Part shown: piece after piece, positions 38,571 through 48,978 of the stretch
Layout: each line of letters opens with the position of its first letter
Numbering within the stretch: position 1 is the first letter of the stretch
Source: Candidatus Kapaibacterium sp.
GTDB lineage: Bacteria; Bacteroidota; Ignavibacteria; Kapaibacteriales; UBA2268
Direction: 5' to 3'
DNA length: 55,398 nt
Assembly: GCA_937995785.1 (NCBI GenBank)
Contig: CALKJQ010000060.1
Location: 1 to 55,398, forward strand
Made by a program: the position numbers and the translations under genes
Notes under the pieces: model-generated
The model's input: only the letters and a program-made list of their open reading frames with translations
What the model was told of the DNA's origin: nothing
The model's database searches: none

Positions 38571-40115
38571 ATGTATTCAAAGTTATTTACTTCGTCTCTG
38601 TTTGGTATTGACGCATTTTCAGTCGAAATTGAAACACATCTCGAAAATGGTATGCCCATATTTCAAATTGTGGGACTTCCCGATACTACCGTTAAAGAAT
38701 CTCGCGAACGAGTGATTGCCGCACTCAAAAATTCCGACCTTACCTTTCCGCCAGGCAAGAAAATCACAGTAAACCTCGCACCTGCTAATGTTCGTAAGGA
38801 AGGAAGTGGATTCGATTTTCCCATTGCTGTTGGTATTTTGGCGGCGTTGGGACAGATACCACTGGAAACCTTAGAAAATACAATGCTTATTGGAGAATTG
38901 GCTCTCGAGGGTTCGTTGCGAGGTGTAAATGGATTATTGCCAGTTTCAATTCAAGCGGCAAAAGATGGCTTTCGAAGAATACTTGTTCCCAAAGAAAATG
39001 CCTCGGAAGCTGCTTTGGTTAGCGATATCGAAGTTATTGGAATTGAATCCTTGCAGCAAGCATTTCGCTATTTGAACAATGAATTGGAAATTGAACCAAC
39101 AAAAGTAGATCTCGAGGAATTATTTGAAAGTGGACAAGAGAGTTTTTTGTTCGATTTTAGCGATGTGAAGGGACAGGAAAACGTAAAACGTGCATTAGAA
39201 GTGGCAGTTGCCGGAGGTCATAATTTATTGATGATTGGACCGCCAGGCTCGGGAAAATCTATGCTTGCCAAACGAATCGTAACGATTATGCCACCTCTAT
39301 CGTTGGACGAAGCATTGGAAACGACTAAGATACATTCCATTGCGGGTATTTTGCCACCGAATACGCCACTTATTACAACACGTCCGTTTCGTTCGCCTCA
39401 TCATACTATTTCGGATGCGGCATTGGTTGGTGGCGGAATTAATAAAATACGTCCCGGCGAGATATCGTTATCGCACCACGGAGTGCTTTTTATGGACGAA
39501 TTACCCGAATTTGCTCGTAATGTCTTAGAGGTGCTTCGTCAACCTCTCGAAGATAAAGCAATCACAGTATCGCGAACCAAACAAACATTGAACTTTCCCG
39601 CAAACTTTATGCTTGTGTGTTCGATGAATCCTTGTCCTTGTGGTCATTACGGTAGCACTTATAATGCCTGCACTTGCACGCCAACAAACATTCAGCGCTA
39701 TATTGGTAAAATATCCGGACCACTTTTGGACCGCATCGATATACATATCGAAGTACCTGCTGTTAATTATCAAGAAATTTCGTCCAAACGCACTGGTGAG
39801 CCATCCCAAACAATTAAGGAAAGAGTTCTGAAAGCACGACAAATACAGATAGAACGCTTTGCCAAATCCAAAAATGTTTATAAGAATGCCGATATGACCT
39901 CCAAGCAAATTCGCAAGTATTGCGAATTGGACGAAAAATCGAACAATTTACTTAAAATTGCTATGGAGAAAATGGGCTTATCTGCCCGTGCTTACGATAG
40001 AATTCTCAAGGTAGCAAGAACTATTGCCGATTTAGCCGAATCCGAACCAATCCGTGCCGAACACATTAGCGAAGCAATTCAATATCGTGCACTTGATAGA
40101 GATTATTGGAAATAG
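38571..40115 (+). CDS. YifB/ComM-family Mg-chelatase-like AAA ATPase
   Basis: 514 aa; MIGPPGSGKSMLAKR Walker A; PFRSPHHTISDAALVGGG; MNPCPCGHYG. Confidence 0.95.
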   Translation: MYSKLFTSSLFGIDAFSVEIETHLENGMPIFQIVGLPDTTVKESRERVIAALKNSDLTFPPGKKITVNLAPANVRKEGSGFDFPIAVGILAALGQIPLETLENTMLIGELALEGSLRGVNGLLPVSIQAAKDGFRRILVPKENASEAALVSDIEVIGIESLQQAFRYLNNELEIEPTKVDLEELFESGQESFLFDFSDVKGQENVKRALEVAVAGGHNLLMIGPPGSGKSMLAKRIVTIMPPLSLDEALETTKIHSIAGILPPNTPLITTRPFRSPHHTISDAALVGGGINKIRPGEISLSHHGVLFMDELPEFARNVLEVLRQPLEDKAITVSRTKQTLNFPANFMLVCSMNPCPCGHYGSTYNACTCTPTNIQRYIGKISGPLLDRIDIHIEVPAVNYQEISSKRTGEPSQTIKERVLKARQIQIERFAKSKNVYKNADMTSKQIRKYCELDEKSNNLLKIAMEKMGLSARAYDRILKVARTIADLAESEPIRAEHISEAIQYRALDRDYWK

Positions 40116-40124
40116 GAGATATAA

Positions 40125-40844
40125 ATGAAAATTGCCAAGAAAAATTTAATCTTTTTCTATGTCTCATTTTTGATAATACAATTTAGTTATGCCCAACATA
40201 TTGATGATTGTCTCAAAAAAAGAAATCCCTATGGCCTAAAGATAATACAATGTCTTTCCGATTATAAGGCACTTATACTAAATAATCCCGATATGGAGTT
40301 GATGAATTTAGAGGAGTTGATTCCAAATATTAATTTAGATATTAGATACGCAACAATTAACAATTTTACGAGCAAAATTATTTACACAAAACCAAAAGCA
40401 TATGCACGCAAACAGGTTGCTTATGCTCTTAAAAAAGTTCAGGATTCTTTAACCAAAATAGGTTTGGGATTGAGGATTTTTGATGCTTATCGCCCATATT
40501 CTGCTACTTTAAAATTCTATGAAGTATATCCCGATACAAACTTTGTTGCTAACCCACGCTATGGGTCGCGACATAATCGAGGTTGTGCGATTGATTTGAC
40601 ATTGATTAATTTGTTTACGGGCAACGAAATTCCATTGCCTACACCTTTCGACGATTTTACCGAGAAAGCTCATCCCGATTATCCCAACTTCCCCGAGGAA
40701 ATTCTCGAGAACAGAGCATTGTTATTCGGGGTGCTATCCCATTTTGGATTTACTCATTATCCAACTGAATGGTGGCACTTCGACTTTAAGGGATGGGAAC
40801 AATACCCTTTGATGGATTTATCATTCGAAGAATTACAGCATTAA
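40125..40844 (+). CDS. D-alanyl-D-alanine dipeptidase (VanX-like, M15D)
   Basis: 239 aa; signal peptide; LRIFDAYRPYSA, SRHNRGCAIDLTL, EWWHFDF. Confidence 0.9.
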   Translation: MKIAKKNLIFFYVSFLIIQFSYAQHIDDCLKKRNPYGLKIIQCLSDYKALILNNPDMELMNLEELIPNINLDIRYATINNFTSKIIYTKPKAYARKQVAYALKKVQDSLTKIGLGLRIFDAYRPYSATLKFYEVYPDTNFVANPRYGSRHNRGCAIDLTLINLFTGNEIPLPTPFDDFTEKAHPDYPNFPEEILENRALLFGVLSHFGFTHYPTEWWHFDFKGWEQYPLMDLSFEELQH

Positions 40845-40956
40845 AGCAGCATTTTTGCAAATTTAAATTAATAAATACATCATTATAAAATGTTTATTAC
40901 TCTAAATTTACTAACATAATAAATTCTTTTCTCTATATTTTTCTTAATTTTACAAA

Positions 40957-42003
40957 ATGAAAGATGCCAAAGAGAAAAATGAATTGTTAGGTGGCAACCA
41001 AAATAAAAGCGATAACGACGCCGACAAAGTGTTGCGACCCTCCAACTTCGACCAATTTACGGGACAAAGGAAATTAGTCGATAATCTCAAAATCTTTATC
41101 AAAGCCGCCAAAAAGCGTGGTGAACCATTAGACCATACTTTGTTTACGGGACCACCGGGATTAGGTAAGACAACATTAAGTATGATTATTTCGCGCGAAA
41201 TGGACACTAAAATCAAAATAACCTCTGGTCCAGTATTGGAAAAACCGGGCGATTTGGCGGGAATATTAACCACATTGGACGAAGGCGATATTTTATTTAT
41301 TGATGAAATTCATCGGCTCCATCCCGTAATCGAGGAATTTCTGTATTCGGCAATGGAAGATTATCGGTTGGATATAATGATAGAATCGGGACCAAATGCC
41401 CGTTCAATCCAGATAGCATTGCCGCGGTTCACCTTAATAGGTGCCACCACACGAGCAGGATTGCTCACCGCACCGCTGCGTTCTCGTTTTGGTATTGTTA
41501 ATCGATTGGATTATTACGATACAGAAGATTTATCCAAAATAGTGAGACGCTCGGCAACTATTTTGAATGTGGAAATCGACCACGATGCATCTGTAGAAAT
41601 TGCTTCGCGTTCGCGAGGCACTCCGAGAATTGTAAATAGATTGCTCCGCCGCACTCGCGACTTTGCACAAGTGGAAGGCGACGGCAGAATTAACTTGAAA
41701 ATTGTACGTCGGGCACTTGCCGCACTCGATGTGGACAATCGCGGATTGGACGAAATGGACAAACGAATTTTGTTGACAATAATCGAAAAGTTCGATGGCG
41801 GTCCCGTTGGATTGAATGCGATTGCTTCTTCCCTTAGCGAAGATGCTGGAACTATCGAGGAGGTTTACGAACCATTCCTACTGCAACAAGGATTTATAAA
41901 CCGAACCCCAAGAGGACGAACTGCAACAAAATCTGCTTACAAGCATTTCGATATTAGTATTAAGGGTTCTAATCTACAAGATTTGTTCGAAGATGGAAAT
42001 TAA
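40957..42003 (+). CDS. ruvB: Holliday junction DNA helicase RuvB
   Basis: 348 aa; [73 protein letters not shown]. Confidence 0.97.
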   Translation: MKDAKEKNELLGGNQNKSDNDADKVLRPSNFDQFTGQRKLVDNLKIFIKAAKKRGEPLDHTLFTGPPGLGKTTLSMIISREMDTKIKITSGPVLEKPGDLAGILTTLDEGDILFIDEIHRLHPVIEEFLYSAMEDYRLDIMIESGPNARSIQIALPRFTLIGATTRAGLLTAPLRSRFGIVNRLDYYDTEDLSKIVRRSATILNVEIDHDASVEIASRSRGTPRIVNRLLRRTRDFAQVEGDGRINLKIVRRALAALDVDNRGLDEMDKRILLTIIEKFDGGPVGLNAIASSLSEDAGTIEEVYEPFLLQQGFINRTPRGRTATKSAYKHFDISIKGSNLQDLFEDGN

Positions 42004-42319
42004 TAATTTATATACTAACGAAACTTTGAAGTTAGTTCCTGGCAAGGAACTTTTTGAAAAAATTTTAAAAACGGGCAACTTTTTTGTGGAAAGAATTATA
42101 AGCCCCGGAAATTGTCCGAGCAAGGAATGGATGATACAGGATTGGACGGAACTGGTTTTTCTAATCAAAGGCAGTGCAACCATAGAATTCGAGGGTAATC
42201 AAACAATTGAATTGAAAGAGGGGGATTATTGCTCAATTCCAAAGCAATTAGCCCACCGAGTAATAAAAACAAATGATTTACAAACAATTTGGTTAGCAAT
42301 TCATTATGAAGAAAATTAA
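41993..42319 (+). CDS. Small cupin-domain protein
   Basis: 108 aa; [55 protein letters not shown]. Confidence 0.88.
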   Translation: MEINNLYTNETLKLVPGKELFEKILKTGNFFVERIISPGNCPSKEWMIQDWTELVFLIKGSATIEFEGNQTIELKEGDYCSIPKQLAHRVIKTNDLQTIWLAIHYEEN

Positions 42320-43283
42320 AACAATTGCCCGACCTAATATTGCGTTAATTAAATATTGGGGAAAACGCGACGAAAAATTAAACCTACCCGCAGTTGGTAG
42401 CATATCGATAACATTGGATGGAATTTCAACTAAAACCGAAATCTGGTTAACTCAAGACGTTGATAAATTCTATTTGAACGAAAAAATCGATATCGATGAG
42501 CATTCAAAAATTGTCCCTTTCTTGGATTATGTTAGGGATTTCATTAACGACAAGGTGTATTTCGAAATACATTCTGTTAATAATTTTCCCACAGCTGCTG
42601 GTTTGGCTTCATCAGCGTCGGGTTATGCCTCGATAGCAAAGGGTATTAATCAATTGCTAAATTTAAATTTATCAGATAAAGAATTATCCAAACTTGCGCG
42701 TCGGGGAAGTGGTTCGGCAGCTCGTTCTATTTTTGGTGGTATTGTGGAAATGCACAAAGGCAACGAACCCGATGGCTCGGATTGTTATGCCGAACAATTG
42801 TATTCTACCGAATATTTCCCGCTGGATGTAGTTGTTGTTATTACCAACACAGAAGTCAAAAAAACAAGTTCACGCAACGGTATGCTGATCTCCAAAAATA
42901 CTTCTCCATATTATTCCAATTGGGTTAATAATTCAGAATACGATATAAACGCTATGAAAATGGCATTACGCGAAAAGGATTTTAATAAAATTGCCGATTT
43001 ATCAATCCGTAGCTGCCTTAAAATGCACTCGGTTATGATGACTTCTAATCCGCCGTTGTTATATTGGAATTCTACTACATTCGAAATTATAAAGCAAATC
43101 GAAGATTTATTTTACGAGCAAAATCAGCCGGTATTTTTCACTATCGACGCTGGTCCCCAAGTTAAAATTCTTACTACCCCCGATTATAAAAAACATTTGT
43201 TAAAAATTATTAAAAAATTAGACAATATTCAAGATTATTACGTCTTAGAACTCGGAAATGGTGCAGAAATAATTGAGGATTAA
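42306..43283 (+). CDS. mvaD: Diphosphomevalonate decarboxylase
   Basis: 325 aa; ARPNIALIKYWGKRDEKLNLPAVGSISITLDG; NFPTAAGLASSASGYA; ARRGSGSAARSIFGG. Confidence 0.96.
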   Translation: MKKIKTIARPNIALIKYWGKRDEKLNLPAVGSISITLDGISTKTEIWLTQDVDKFYLNEKIDIDEHSKIVPFLDYVRDFINDKVYFEIHSVNNFPTAAGLASSASGYASIAKGINQLLNLNLSDKELSKLARRGSGSAARSIFGGIVEMHKGNEPDGSDCYAEQLYSTEYFPLDVVVVITNTEVKKTSSRNGMLISKNTSPYYSNWVNNSEYDINAMKMALREKDFNKIADLSIRSCLKMHSVMMTSNPPLLYWNSTTFEIIKQIEDLFYEQNQPVFFTIDAGPQVKILTTPDYKKHLLKIIKKLDNIQDYYVLELGNGAEIIED

Positions 43284-44381
43284 TTGAATATTTCCACTAA
43301 AACACCTGGAAAACTAATAATATTAGGCGAATATGCAGTGCTCGAGGGTGCACCCTCGCTTGTTGCCTCCACCAATAGATTTGCAAATGCAATTTTTAAA
43401 AAATCCGAGGACGGAGTGTTCAAAATTAAAGCTCCTTCCATCAATGTTCCTTTACTAAATTTTTTGATGGATGATGATGGCAAAGTGAAATTCATCGATA
43501 AATCCTTCGAAAAAGTAATGGAAAAACTCAGTTTATTTGTTGCAATATTCGAACATACAGCGCGAAAATTAACCGAAAAAGGAATAAAAATTCCACCATT
43601 AGAAATATTTTTGGATACTTACGATTTTTATTACACTCAGAGTTTATTGAAATTAGGCTTAGGTTCGAGTGCCGCAGTTACAGTATCGCTCATAACGGGG
43701 CTACTATCAGCAAATTTGGTCGACCCGAACGAAATATCACGCGAAACTATTTTGAAACTCGCAATGGATTCCCACAAAAAAGCACAAGGTAATATCGGAA
43801 GTGGTATCGATATCGTTACGGCAGTATATGGGGGCATTCTAAAATATCAAATAAAAAATAATGAAATAAGCTTTCAGAGATTGAAGATGCCCGAAAACTT
43901 ATATTATTTAACGGTTTGGTCAGGTAAATCAGCCTCGACAACAGGTTATGTGAAAAAATTCTATGACTATAAAAAACAAAGTCCCAATGAGTTTCGGCAA
44001 TTAGTCCACAGAATGACCATAACTTCGAGCGAAGGAATAGAAGCTTTCGAAAATCAAGATTTGGATATTTTCCTAAAAAAATACGACGAGTATTATCACC
44101 TACTTCATTCGTTAAATCATAATTTGTCGATACCCGTAATTACTAACGAACATCGATTAATCCACGAAGTTTGCCATAGCAATGGAGTTGTTTATAAATC
44201 CTCGGGTGCAGGCGGAGGCGATCTGGGAATTGCTTTTTCTACCTCAAAAGAAAAGCTGGATTTAGTTGCAAGTGAATTAAAATCGCTAAATTTCGATACT
44301 TTAGAAATTGAGTTCGGAGCCGATGGTATCAACGAAGAAATTCCTCTAAGAGAAGAATATGCCAAATTCTCGTATTCCTAA
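43284..44381 (+). CDS. mvaK2: Phosphomevalonate kinase (GHMP family)
   Basis: 365 aa, TTG start immediately after the mvaD stop; KTPGKLIILGEYAVLEGAPSL, LGLGSSAAVTVSL, GNIGSGIDIVTAVYGG, KSSGAGGGDLGIAF. Confidence 0.88.
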   Translation: MNISTKTPGKLIILGEYAVLEGAPSLVASTNRFANAIFKKSEDGVFKIKAPSINVPLLNFLMDDDGKVKFIDKSFEKVMEKLSLFVAIFEHTARKLTEKGIKIPPLEIFLDTYDFYYTQSLLKLGLGSSAAVTVSLITGLLSANLVDPNEISRETILKLAMDSHKKAQGNIGSGIDIVTAVYGGILKYQIKNNEISFQRLKMPENLYYLTVWSGKSASTTGYVKKFYDYKKQSPNEFRQLVHRMTITSSEGIEAFENQDLDIFLKKYDEYYHLLHSLNHNLSIPVITNEHRLIHEVCHSNGVVYKSSGAGGGDLGIAFSTSKEKLDLVASELKSLNFDTLEIEFGADGINEEIPLREEYAKFSYS

Positions 44382-46599
44382 TTTTTATAAATTTTCTATA
44401 TTTCAGCGTTACGATATCCTTCGCGAAAATGGATTTATCGAGCAACAGGATATTAAGGACATTATCGAAGAAAAATACGAACTAACCGACGAACAAGCCA
44501 ACAAAATGATAGAAAATGTGATTTCTACATTTTCACTACCAATGGGATTGGCTCTGAATATGCAAGTAAATGGGAAAGACTATGCCGTTCCAATGGTAGT
44601 CGAGGAACCATCGATTGTTGCGGCGTTGAGTTCGGCTGCCAAGATTGTTCGCGAATCGGGCGGGTTTAGTGCCGAAAGCACTCGTCCCGTGCTAATAGGT
44701 CAGGTTTTATTGCTAAATGCAGAACATTCCACCAAGTCGAAACAGGCAGTAATACAACACAAAGACGAGATATTGGCATTAGCAAATTATTTGCAACCAA
44801 ATATGTATTCTCGTGGTGGGGGAGCAATCGATTTGGACGTAAGGATATTGCCCAATCCGAACGATACGGGTGATATGATTGTAGTGCACATATATGTTGA
44901 TACTTGCGATGCGATGGGCGCCAATATGGTGAATAGTATTTGCGAGGGTATCGCACCTTTGCTCGAAAAGATATCAGGAGCTAAGTCGTTTATGCGAATT
45001 TTGTCGAATTTACACGACAATTCTATTGCTCGTGCAAAGTGCGTTATTCCACCACAATTGCTCAACGATGGAAAATACGATGGCAAGGAATTAATCGACG
45101 GGATAATTATTGCAAATCAATTTGCAATAATGGACCCATATCGAGCCGCAACCCATAACAAAGGTATTATGAATGGAATAGACCCATTAGCAATAGCAAC
45201 GGGGAATGATTGGCGTGCCATCGAGGCTGGAGTTCACGCCTTTGCTTCGAGAACGGGTAGATATATTTCCCTCACAAATTGGCATAGGGACGCTAATGGC
45301 AATTTAGTCGGGTCAATCGAGATACCATTAAAGGTTGGAATAGTTGGTGCTCCTCTGCAATCCAATCCAAAGATTAAGTTGGTCCATAAAATTTTAGGTA
45401 TAAAATCCGCAAACGAATTGATGGAATTGATGGCGGCTGTGGGATTGGCTCAGAATTTTTCGGCAATTAAAGCATTGGTAAGCGAGGGAATTCAACGTGG
45501 CCATATGAGCTTGCATGCGCGTTCGGTTGCCAAAGCTGCGGGCGTTAGCGAAAAGTATTTTGATATCGTTGTCGATGAATTAATCAAATTAGGAGATATT
45601 AAAATTAGAACAGCTCAAGATATTGAACAAAAATTACAAAACAATAAAATGGTAATAGAAGAAAAAAAGGAAGAACAAAATCTGCATTCAGGCTATGGGA
45701 AAGTGATTTTATTTGGCGAACACGCAGTTGTGTATGGTTCGAATGCTATTGCAGCACCAATACCCTATGCTATAAAATCCAAAGTGGAACCATCACAGAA
45801 TGGGACCCGCATAGTTATTCCTCGTTGGGGGGTGGAATTTGATTTATTTAAGAAAACCAAAGATACCAACTCATTAATTCAATCTGCCGAGTTAATTATA
45901 ACAAAATTGGGATTGGACAAAACACCGCTCCAAATTTTGGTTTTTCCAGGAATTCCGCGTGCAATGGGTTTGGGTGGTTCGGCGGCTCTGGCTGTATCAA
46001 TAATTAGGGCATTGTCGCATTTTGCAAGTAAAAATCTATCGGACGAACAAATAAACGAAATTGCCTATGAATCCGAAAAATTGGTTCACGGCACTCCGTC
46101 GGGAATCGACAATACTATGGCTACTTATGGCAAATTAATCAGATACAAAAAGGATGCCCAACCAAAAACGCAATTAATCGACTTGAAAAATCCACTTCCA
46201 ATTGTTATTGGATTGAGCGGCACCGAAGGTTTAACCTTAAAAATGGTACGAATGGTACGCGAAGGTTGGTTAAAAAATCGAAATCACTATGATACAATTT
46301 TCAATCAAATCAATCAAATATCATTGGAAGCAATCGAGGCATTCGAAAATTACGACTTGGAAAAATTAGGTTATTTAATGAATCTAAACCACGGATTTCT
46401 GAATGCGTTGCAAGTATCCACTCAAGAATTGGAGGAAATGATTGCAATAGCTCGTCGCAATGGTGCATTGGGTGCAAAACTCACCGGTGGAGGTGGTGGC
46501 GGTGCAATGATAGCATTATGTCCCGATCACCGAAACGAAGTTGTCCAATCACTAAACAATTCTGGTTACCATACTATAGTAACTGATATTACAAATTAA
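44359..46599 (+). CDS. Bifunctional class II HMG-CoA reductase - mevalonate kinase fusion
   Basis: 746 aa. N-terminal ~430 aa: LPMGLALNMQVNGKDYAVPMVVEEPSIVAALSSAAKI...GHMSLHARSVAKAAG (class II HMGR). C-terminal ~315 aa: GYGKVILFGEHAVVYG, MGLGGSAALAVSIIRAL, VHGTPSGIDNTMATYG, KLTGGGGGGAMIAL (mevalonate kinase). Confidence 0.93.
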   Translation: MPNSRIPNFYKFSIFQRYDILRENGFIEQQDIKDIIEEKYELTDEQANKMIENVISTFSLPMGLALNMQVNGKDYAVPMVVEEPSIVAALSSAAKIVRESGGFSAESTRPVLIGQVLLLNAEHSTKSKQAVIQHKDEILALANYLQPNMYSRGGGAIDLDVRILPNPNDTGDMIVVHIYVDTCDAMGANMVNSICEGIAPLLEKISGAKSFMRILSNLHDNSIARAKCVIPPQLLNDGKYDGKELIDGIIIANQFAIMDPYRAATHNKGIMNGIDPLAIATGNDWRAIEAGVHAFASRTGRYISLTNWHRDANGNLVGSIEIPLKVGIVGAPLQSNPKIKLVHKILGIKSANELMELMAAVGLAQNFSAIKALVSEGIQRGHMSLHARSVAKAAGVSEKYFDIVVDELIKLGDIKIRTAQDIEQKLQNNKMVIEEKKEEQNLHSGYGKVILFGEHAVVYGSNAIAAPIPYAIKSKVEPSQNGTRIVIPRWGVEFDLFKKTKDTNSLIQSAELIITKLGLDKTPLQILVFPGIPRAMGLGGSAALAVSIIRALSHFASKNLSDEQINEIAYESEKLVHGTPSGIDNTMATYGKLIRYKKDAQPKTQLIDLKNPLPIVIGLSGTEGLTLKMVRMVREGWLKNRNHYDTIFNQINQISLEAIEAFENYDLEKLGYLMNLNHGFLNALQVSTQELEEMIAIARRNGALGAKLTGGGGGGAMIALCPDHRNEVVQSLNNSGYHTIVTDITN

Positions 46600-46615
46600 T
46601 GTTTATATTTGCATT

Positions 46616-47197
46616 ATGGAAAAATCACTACATTCCGACCAAAACAACAGAATCGTATCATTTGTCGATGAGCCATTAATATTGGTTGACGAAAACGATG
46701 TTGAGATTGGTTACGAAAGCAAAGACAAGTGCCACCAAGGAAATGGCATATTGCACCGTGCATTCTCTATTTTTTTGTTCAACAGCAATCACGAATTACT
46801 TTTTCAAAAACGTTCCGACGATAAATTACTTTGGGGAGGGTATTGGTCTAATACCGTTTGCAGCCATCCACGCAAAGGCGAAACTATCGAAGTTGCCACA
46901 CAAAGAAGATTGATGGACGAAATGGGTGTGGAAGCCGAGTTGCAATTTCTATTTAAATTTCAATATCAGGCAAAGTTCAAACAAATCGGTTCCGAAAATG
47001 AATTGTGCTATGTTTTTATCGGTAAGCACGATGGACCTTATCATCCCAATCCCAACGAAATAAAAGATTTAATGTTTATTCCTTTCGATAAAATCGAGGA
47101 AGAACTCAAACGGAATGGAAAATTCTACACGCCGTGGTTCAAAATCGAATACCAAAGAATGTTAGAAGAATTTCGAGAACAAGTATATTCATTGTAA
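46616..47197 (+). CDS. idi: Isopentenyl-diphosphate delta-isomerase type I (Nudix)
   Basis: 193 aa; HRAFSIFLFNSNHELLFQKRSDDKLLWGGYWSNTVCSHPRKGETIEVATQRRLMDEMG. Confidence 0.96.
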   Translation: MEKSLHSDQNNRIVSFVDEPLILVDENDVEIGYESKDKCHQGNGILHRAFSIFLFNSNHELLFQKRSDDKLLWGGYWSNTVCSHPRKGETIEVATQRRLMDEMGVEAELQFLFKFQYQAKFKQIGSENELCYVFIGKHDGPYHPNPNEIKDLMFIPFDKIEEELKRNGKFYTPWFKIEYQRMLEEFREQVYSL

Positions 47198-47267
47198 GTT
47201 CCAATTCCATTTTCATTTGCTATTTATTCATTTATTCTTAATTTGCATTTTTTAATATTGCAAGCAT

Positions 47268-48455
47268 TTGAATATATTATTTCTTACGCCAAGATTACCA
47301 TATCCATTAATTGGTGGGGACCGAATTAAACCTTACCATTTACTTTCGCATCTTGCAAAGAATCATTCTGTTACTTTGGTATCGTTTTACCAAGGCAAAC
47401 ATGATTGGCGACAATACCAAAAGGAGTTAGAAAAATTGGGCATTGAGGTTTTTATTTTACCCTTAAACCCCATTAAAGCAGGTTTGAGCTGCTTGTTTCG
47501 GATTTATCAATTGAAACCTCTTGAGATTTTATATTATTTGCAATCTGAGTACCATAAATTGGTGAACGAACTGCTTACGACTCGAAAATATGATATTGGT
47601 TTTTCATTTTTTATGAGAACAGCCGAATATCTAAAAAAAGCAGACATCCCAAAAGTACTTATTGCCGAAGACTGCCGAGTTCTCTATCAATATCGATCGT
47701 TTAAAGAAAGCAAAAGTATCCCCCAAAAAGCAATCCGATTGTACGAGCACCTAACTCTCAAACTTTACGAACCCAAAACTATGAAGTATTTCGACCGCGA
47801 TACATTTGTATCAACCGAAGATATCGATTATATGAAATCTGTATTGCCATTAGACACTTATCGGTTGATTACAAATGGAACAGAAGTAGATAAATTTGTT
47901 CCCGATGATTTTTCCAAGCGTCACACCATACTTTTCACGGGAAATTTAGGATTGTGGGCAAACAGAATGATGATGGATAGAATTATTTATTCTATTTTTC
48001 CCGCTATCAAAAAAGCAGTTCCCAATGCAACCTTAACTTTTGTTGGTGCAAGAGCCCCCGAATACGTAAAAGAATTGCATCAAAGCGGTTTTCTAACATT
48101 ATACGAAAATGTTCCCGATTTCGTCCCATATTTGCAACAAGCCAGATTATTCCTTCATCCTCATTTGGGTGCCTCGGGAATACAAAATAAATTGCTCGAA
48201 GCAATGAGTGCTGGTTGCCCCGTAGTAACCACTCATTCGGGAAATCAGGGAATACACGGTGTTCATAACGAGCATTTGATGATAGGTGTGGAAGACGAGG
48301 AAATAATAGAACATTCTATCGATTTATTGACCAACGAAGCCAAAGCCCGTAAAATATCCGAAAATGCGCGTCAGTTAATAGTAAACAATCATTCCTGGCA
48401 AAGGGTGTTCAACGACCTCGACAAATTGATAGACGAGGTTCTAAATGCCAAATAA
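47268..48455 (+). CDS. Glycosyltransferase family 4-like protein
   Basis: 395 aa, TTG start; MNILFLTPRLPYPLIGGDRIKPYHLLSHLAKNHSVTLVSF; ILFTGNLG; LHPHLGASGIQNKLLEAMSAGCPVVTT. Confidence 0.88.
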   Translation: MNILFLTPRLPYPLIGGDRIKPYHLLSHLAKNHSVTLVSFYQGKHDWRQYQKELEKLGIEVFILPLNPIKAGLSCLFRIYQLKPLEILYYLQSEYHKLVNELLTTRKYDIGFSFFMRTAEYLKKADIPKVLIAEDCRVLYQYRSFKESKSIPQKAIRLYEHLTLKLYEPKTMKYFDRDTFVSTEDIDYMKSVLPLDTYRLITNGTEVDKFVPDDFSKRHTILFTGNLGLWANRMMMDRIIYSIFPAIKKAVPNATLTFVGARAPEYVKELHQSGFLTLYENVPDFVPYLQQARLFLHPHLGASGIQNKLLEAMSAGCPVVTTHSGNQGIHGVHNEHLMIGVEDEEIIEHSIDLLTNEAKARKISENARQLIVNNHSWQRVFNDLDKLIDEVLNAK

Positions 48456-48978
48456 AGCTGTCTTTTTCGATAGAGATGGCATTGTTAATCATCGAAAAAT
48501 CAATGATTATATAAAAACGATTGAAGAATTTCATTTTATTCCTGCGTTTTTCGAAACTTTTAAAATAGCCAAAAGCAATGGCTATCTTGCTTTTTTGGTA
48601 ACTAACCAACAAGGAATAGGCAAAGGGCTTTATTCCATAACCGACCTTGCAATCATTCATAATTATATGCAAGATAAATTGCTAAAGCAAACTGGTTTTA
48701 AGTTCGATGATATAGCATTTTGCCCTTCGTTGCACGAAGTTAATGATTTTAGGCGTAAACCCAACCCAGGGATGCTATTAGAATTTATCGAAAAATACGA
48801 TTTAGATATCGATAAGTGTTGGATGATTGGCGATTCGGAATCCGATATATTGGCTGCCGAAAATGCAGAAATTAAATCAATCCTTATAAGAGATAGTTTT
48901 AATCGGTGCAATCCAACACTGAGATTTGATAGTTTAGAAAAATTAAACAAAGTGTTTTCTCAAATTTTATCGATATAA
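48445..48978 (+). CDS. HAD-IIIA phosphatase (GmhB-like heptose bisphosphate phosphatase family)
   Basis: 177 aa; AVFFDRDGIVNHR, LVTNQQGIGKG, RKPNPGML, WMIGDSESDILAAENA. Confidence 0.88.
   Translation: MPNKAVFFDRDGIVNHRKINDYIKTIEEFHFIPAFFETFKIAKSNGYLAFLVTNQQGIGKGLYSITDLAIIHNYMQDKLLKQTGFKFDDIAFCPSLHEVNDFRRKPNPGMLLEFIEKYDLDIDKCWMIGDSESDILAAENAEIKSILIRDSFNRCNPTLRFDSLEKLNKVFSQILSI

Noticed and set aside
40125-40844. VanX-like D-Ala-D-Ala dipeptidase as a vancomycin-resistance determinant
   Set aside because: It carries a signal peptide, has no vanH/vanA-type partners nearby, and sits among housekeeping genes; a peptidoglycan turnover role is more likely.
45590-45660. Possible missed gene boundary (frameshift/stop) between HMGR and mevalonate kinase
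   Set aside because: The reading frame is continuous, the linker codons are plausible, and no ribosome-binding site precedes the internal Met at 45649; kept as a fusion.
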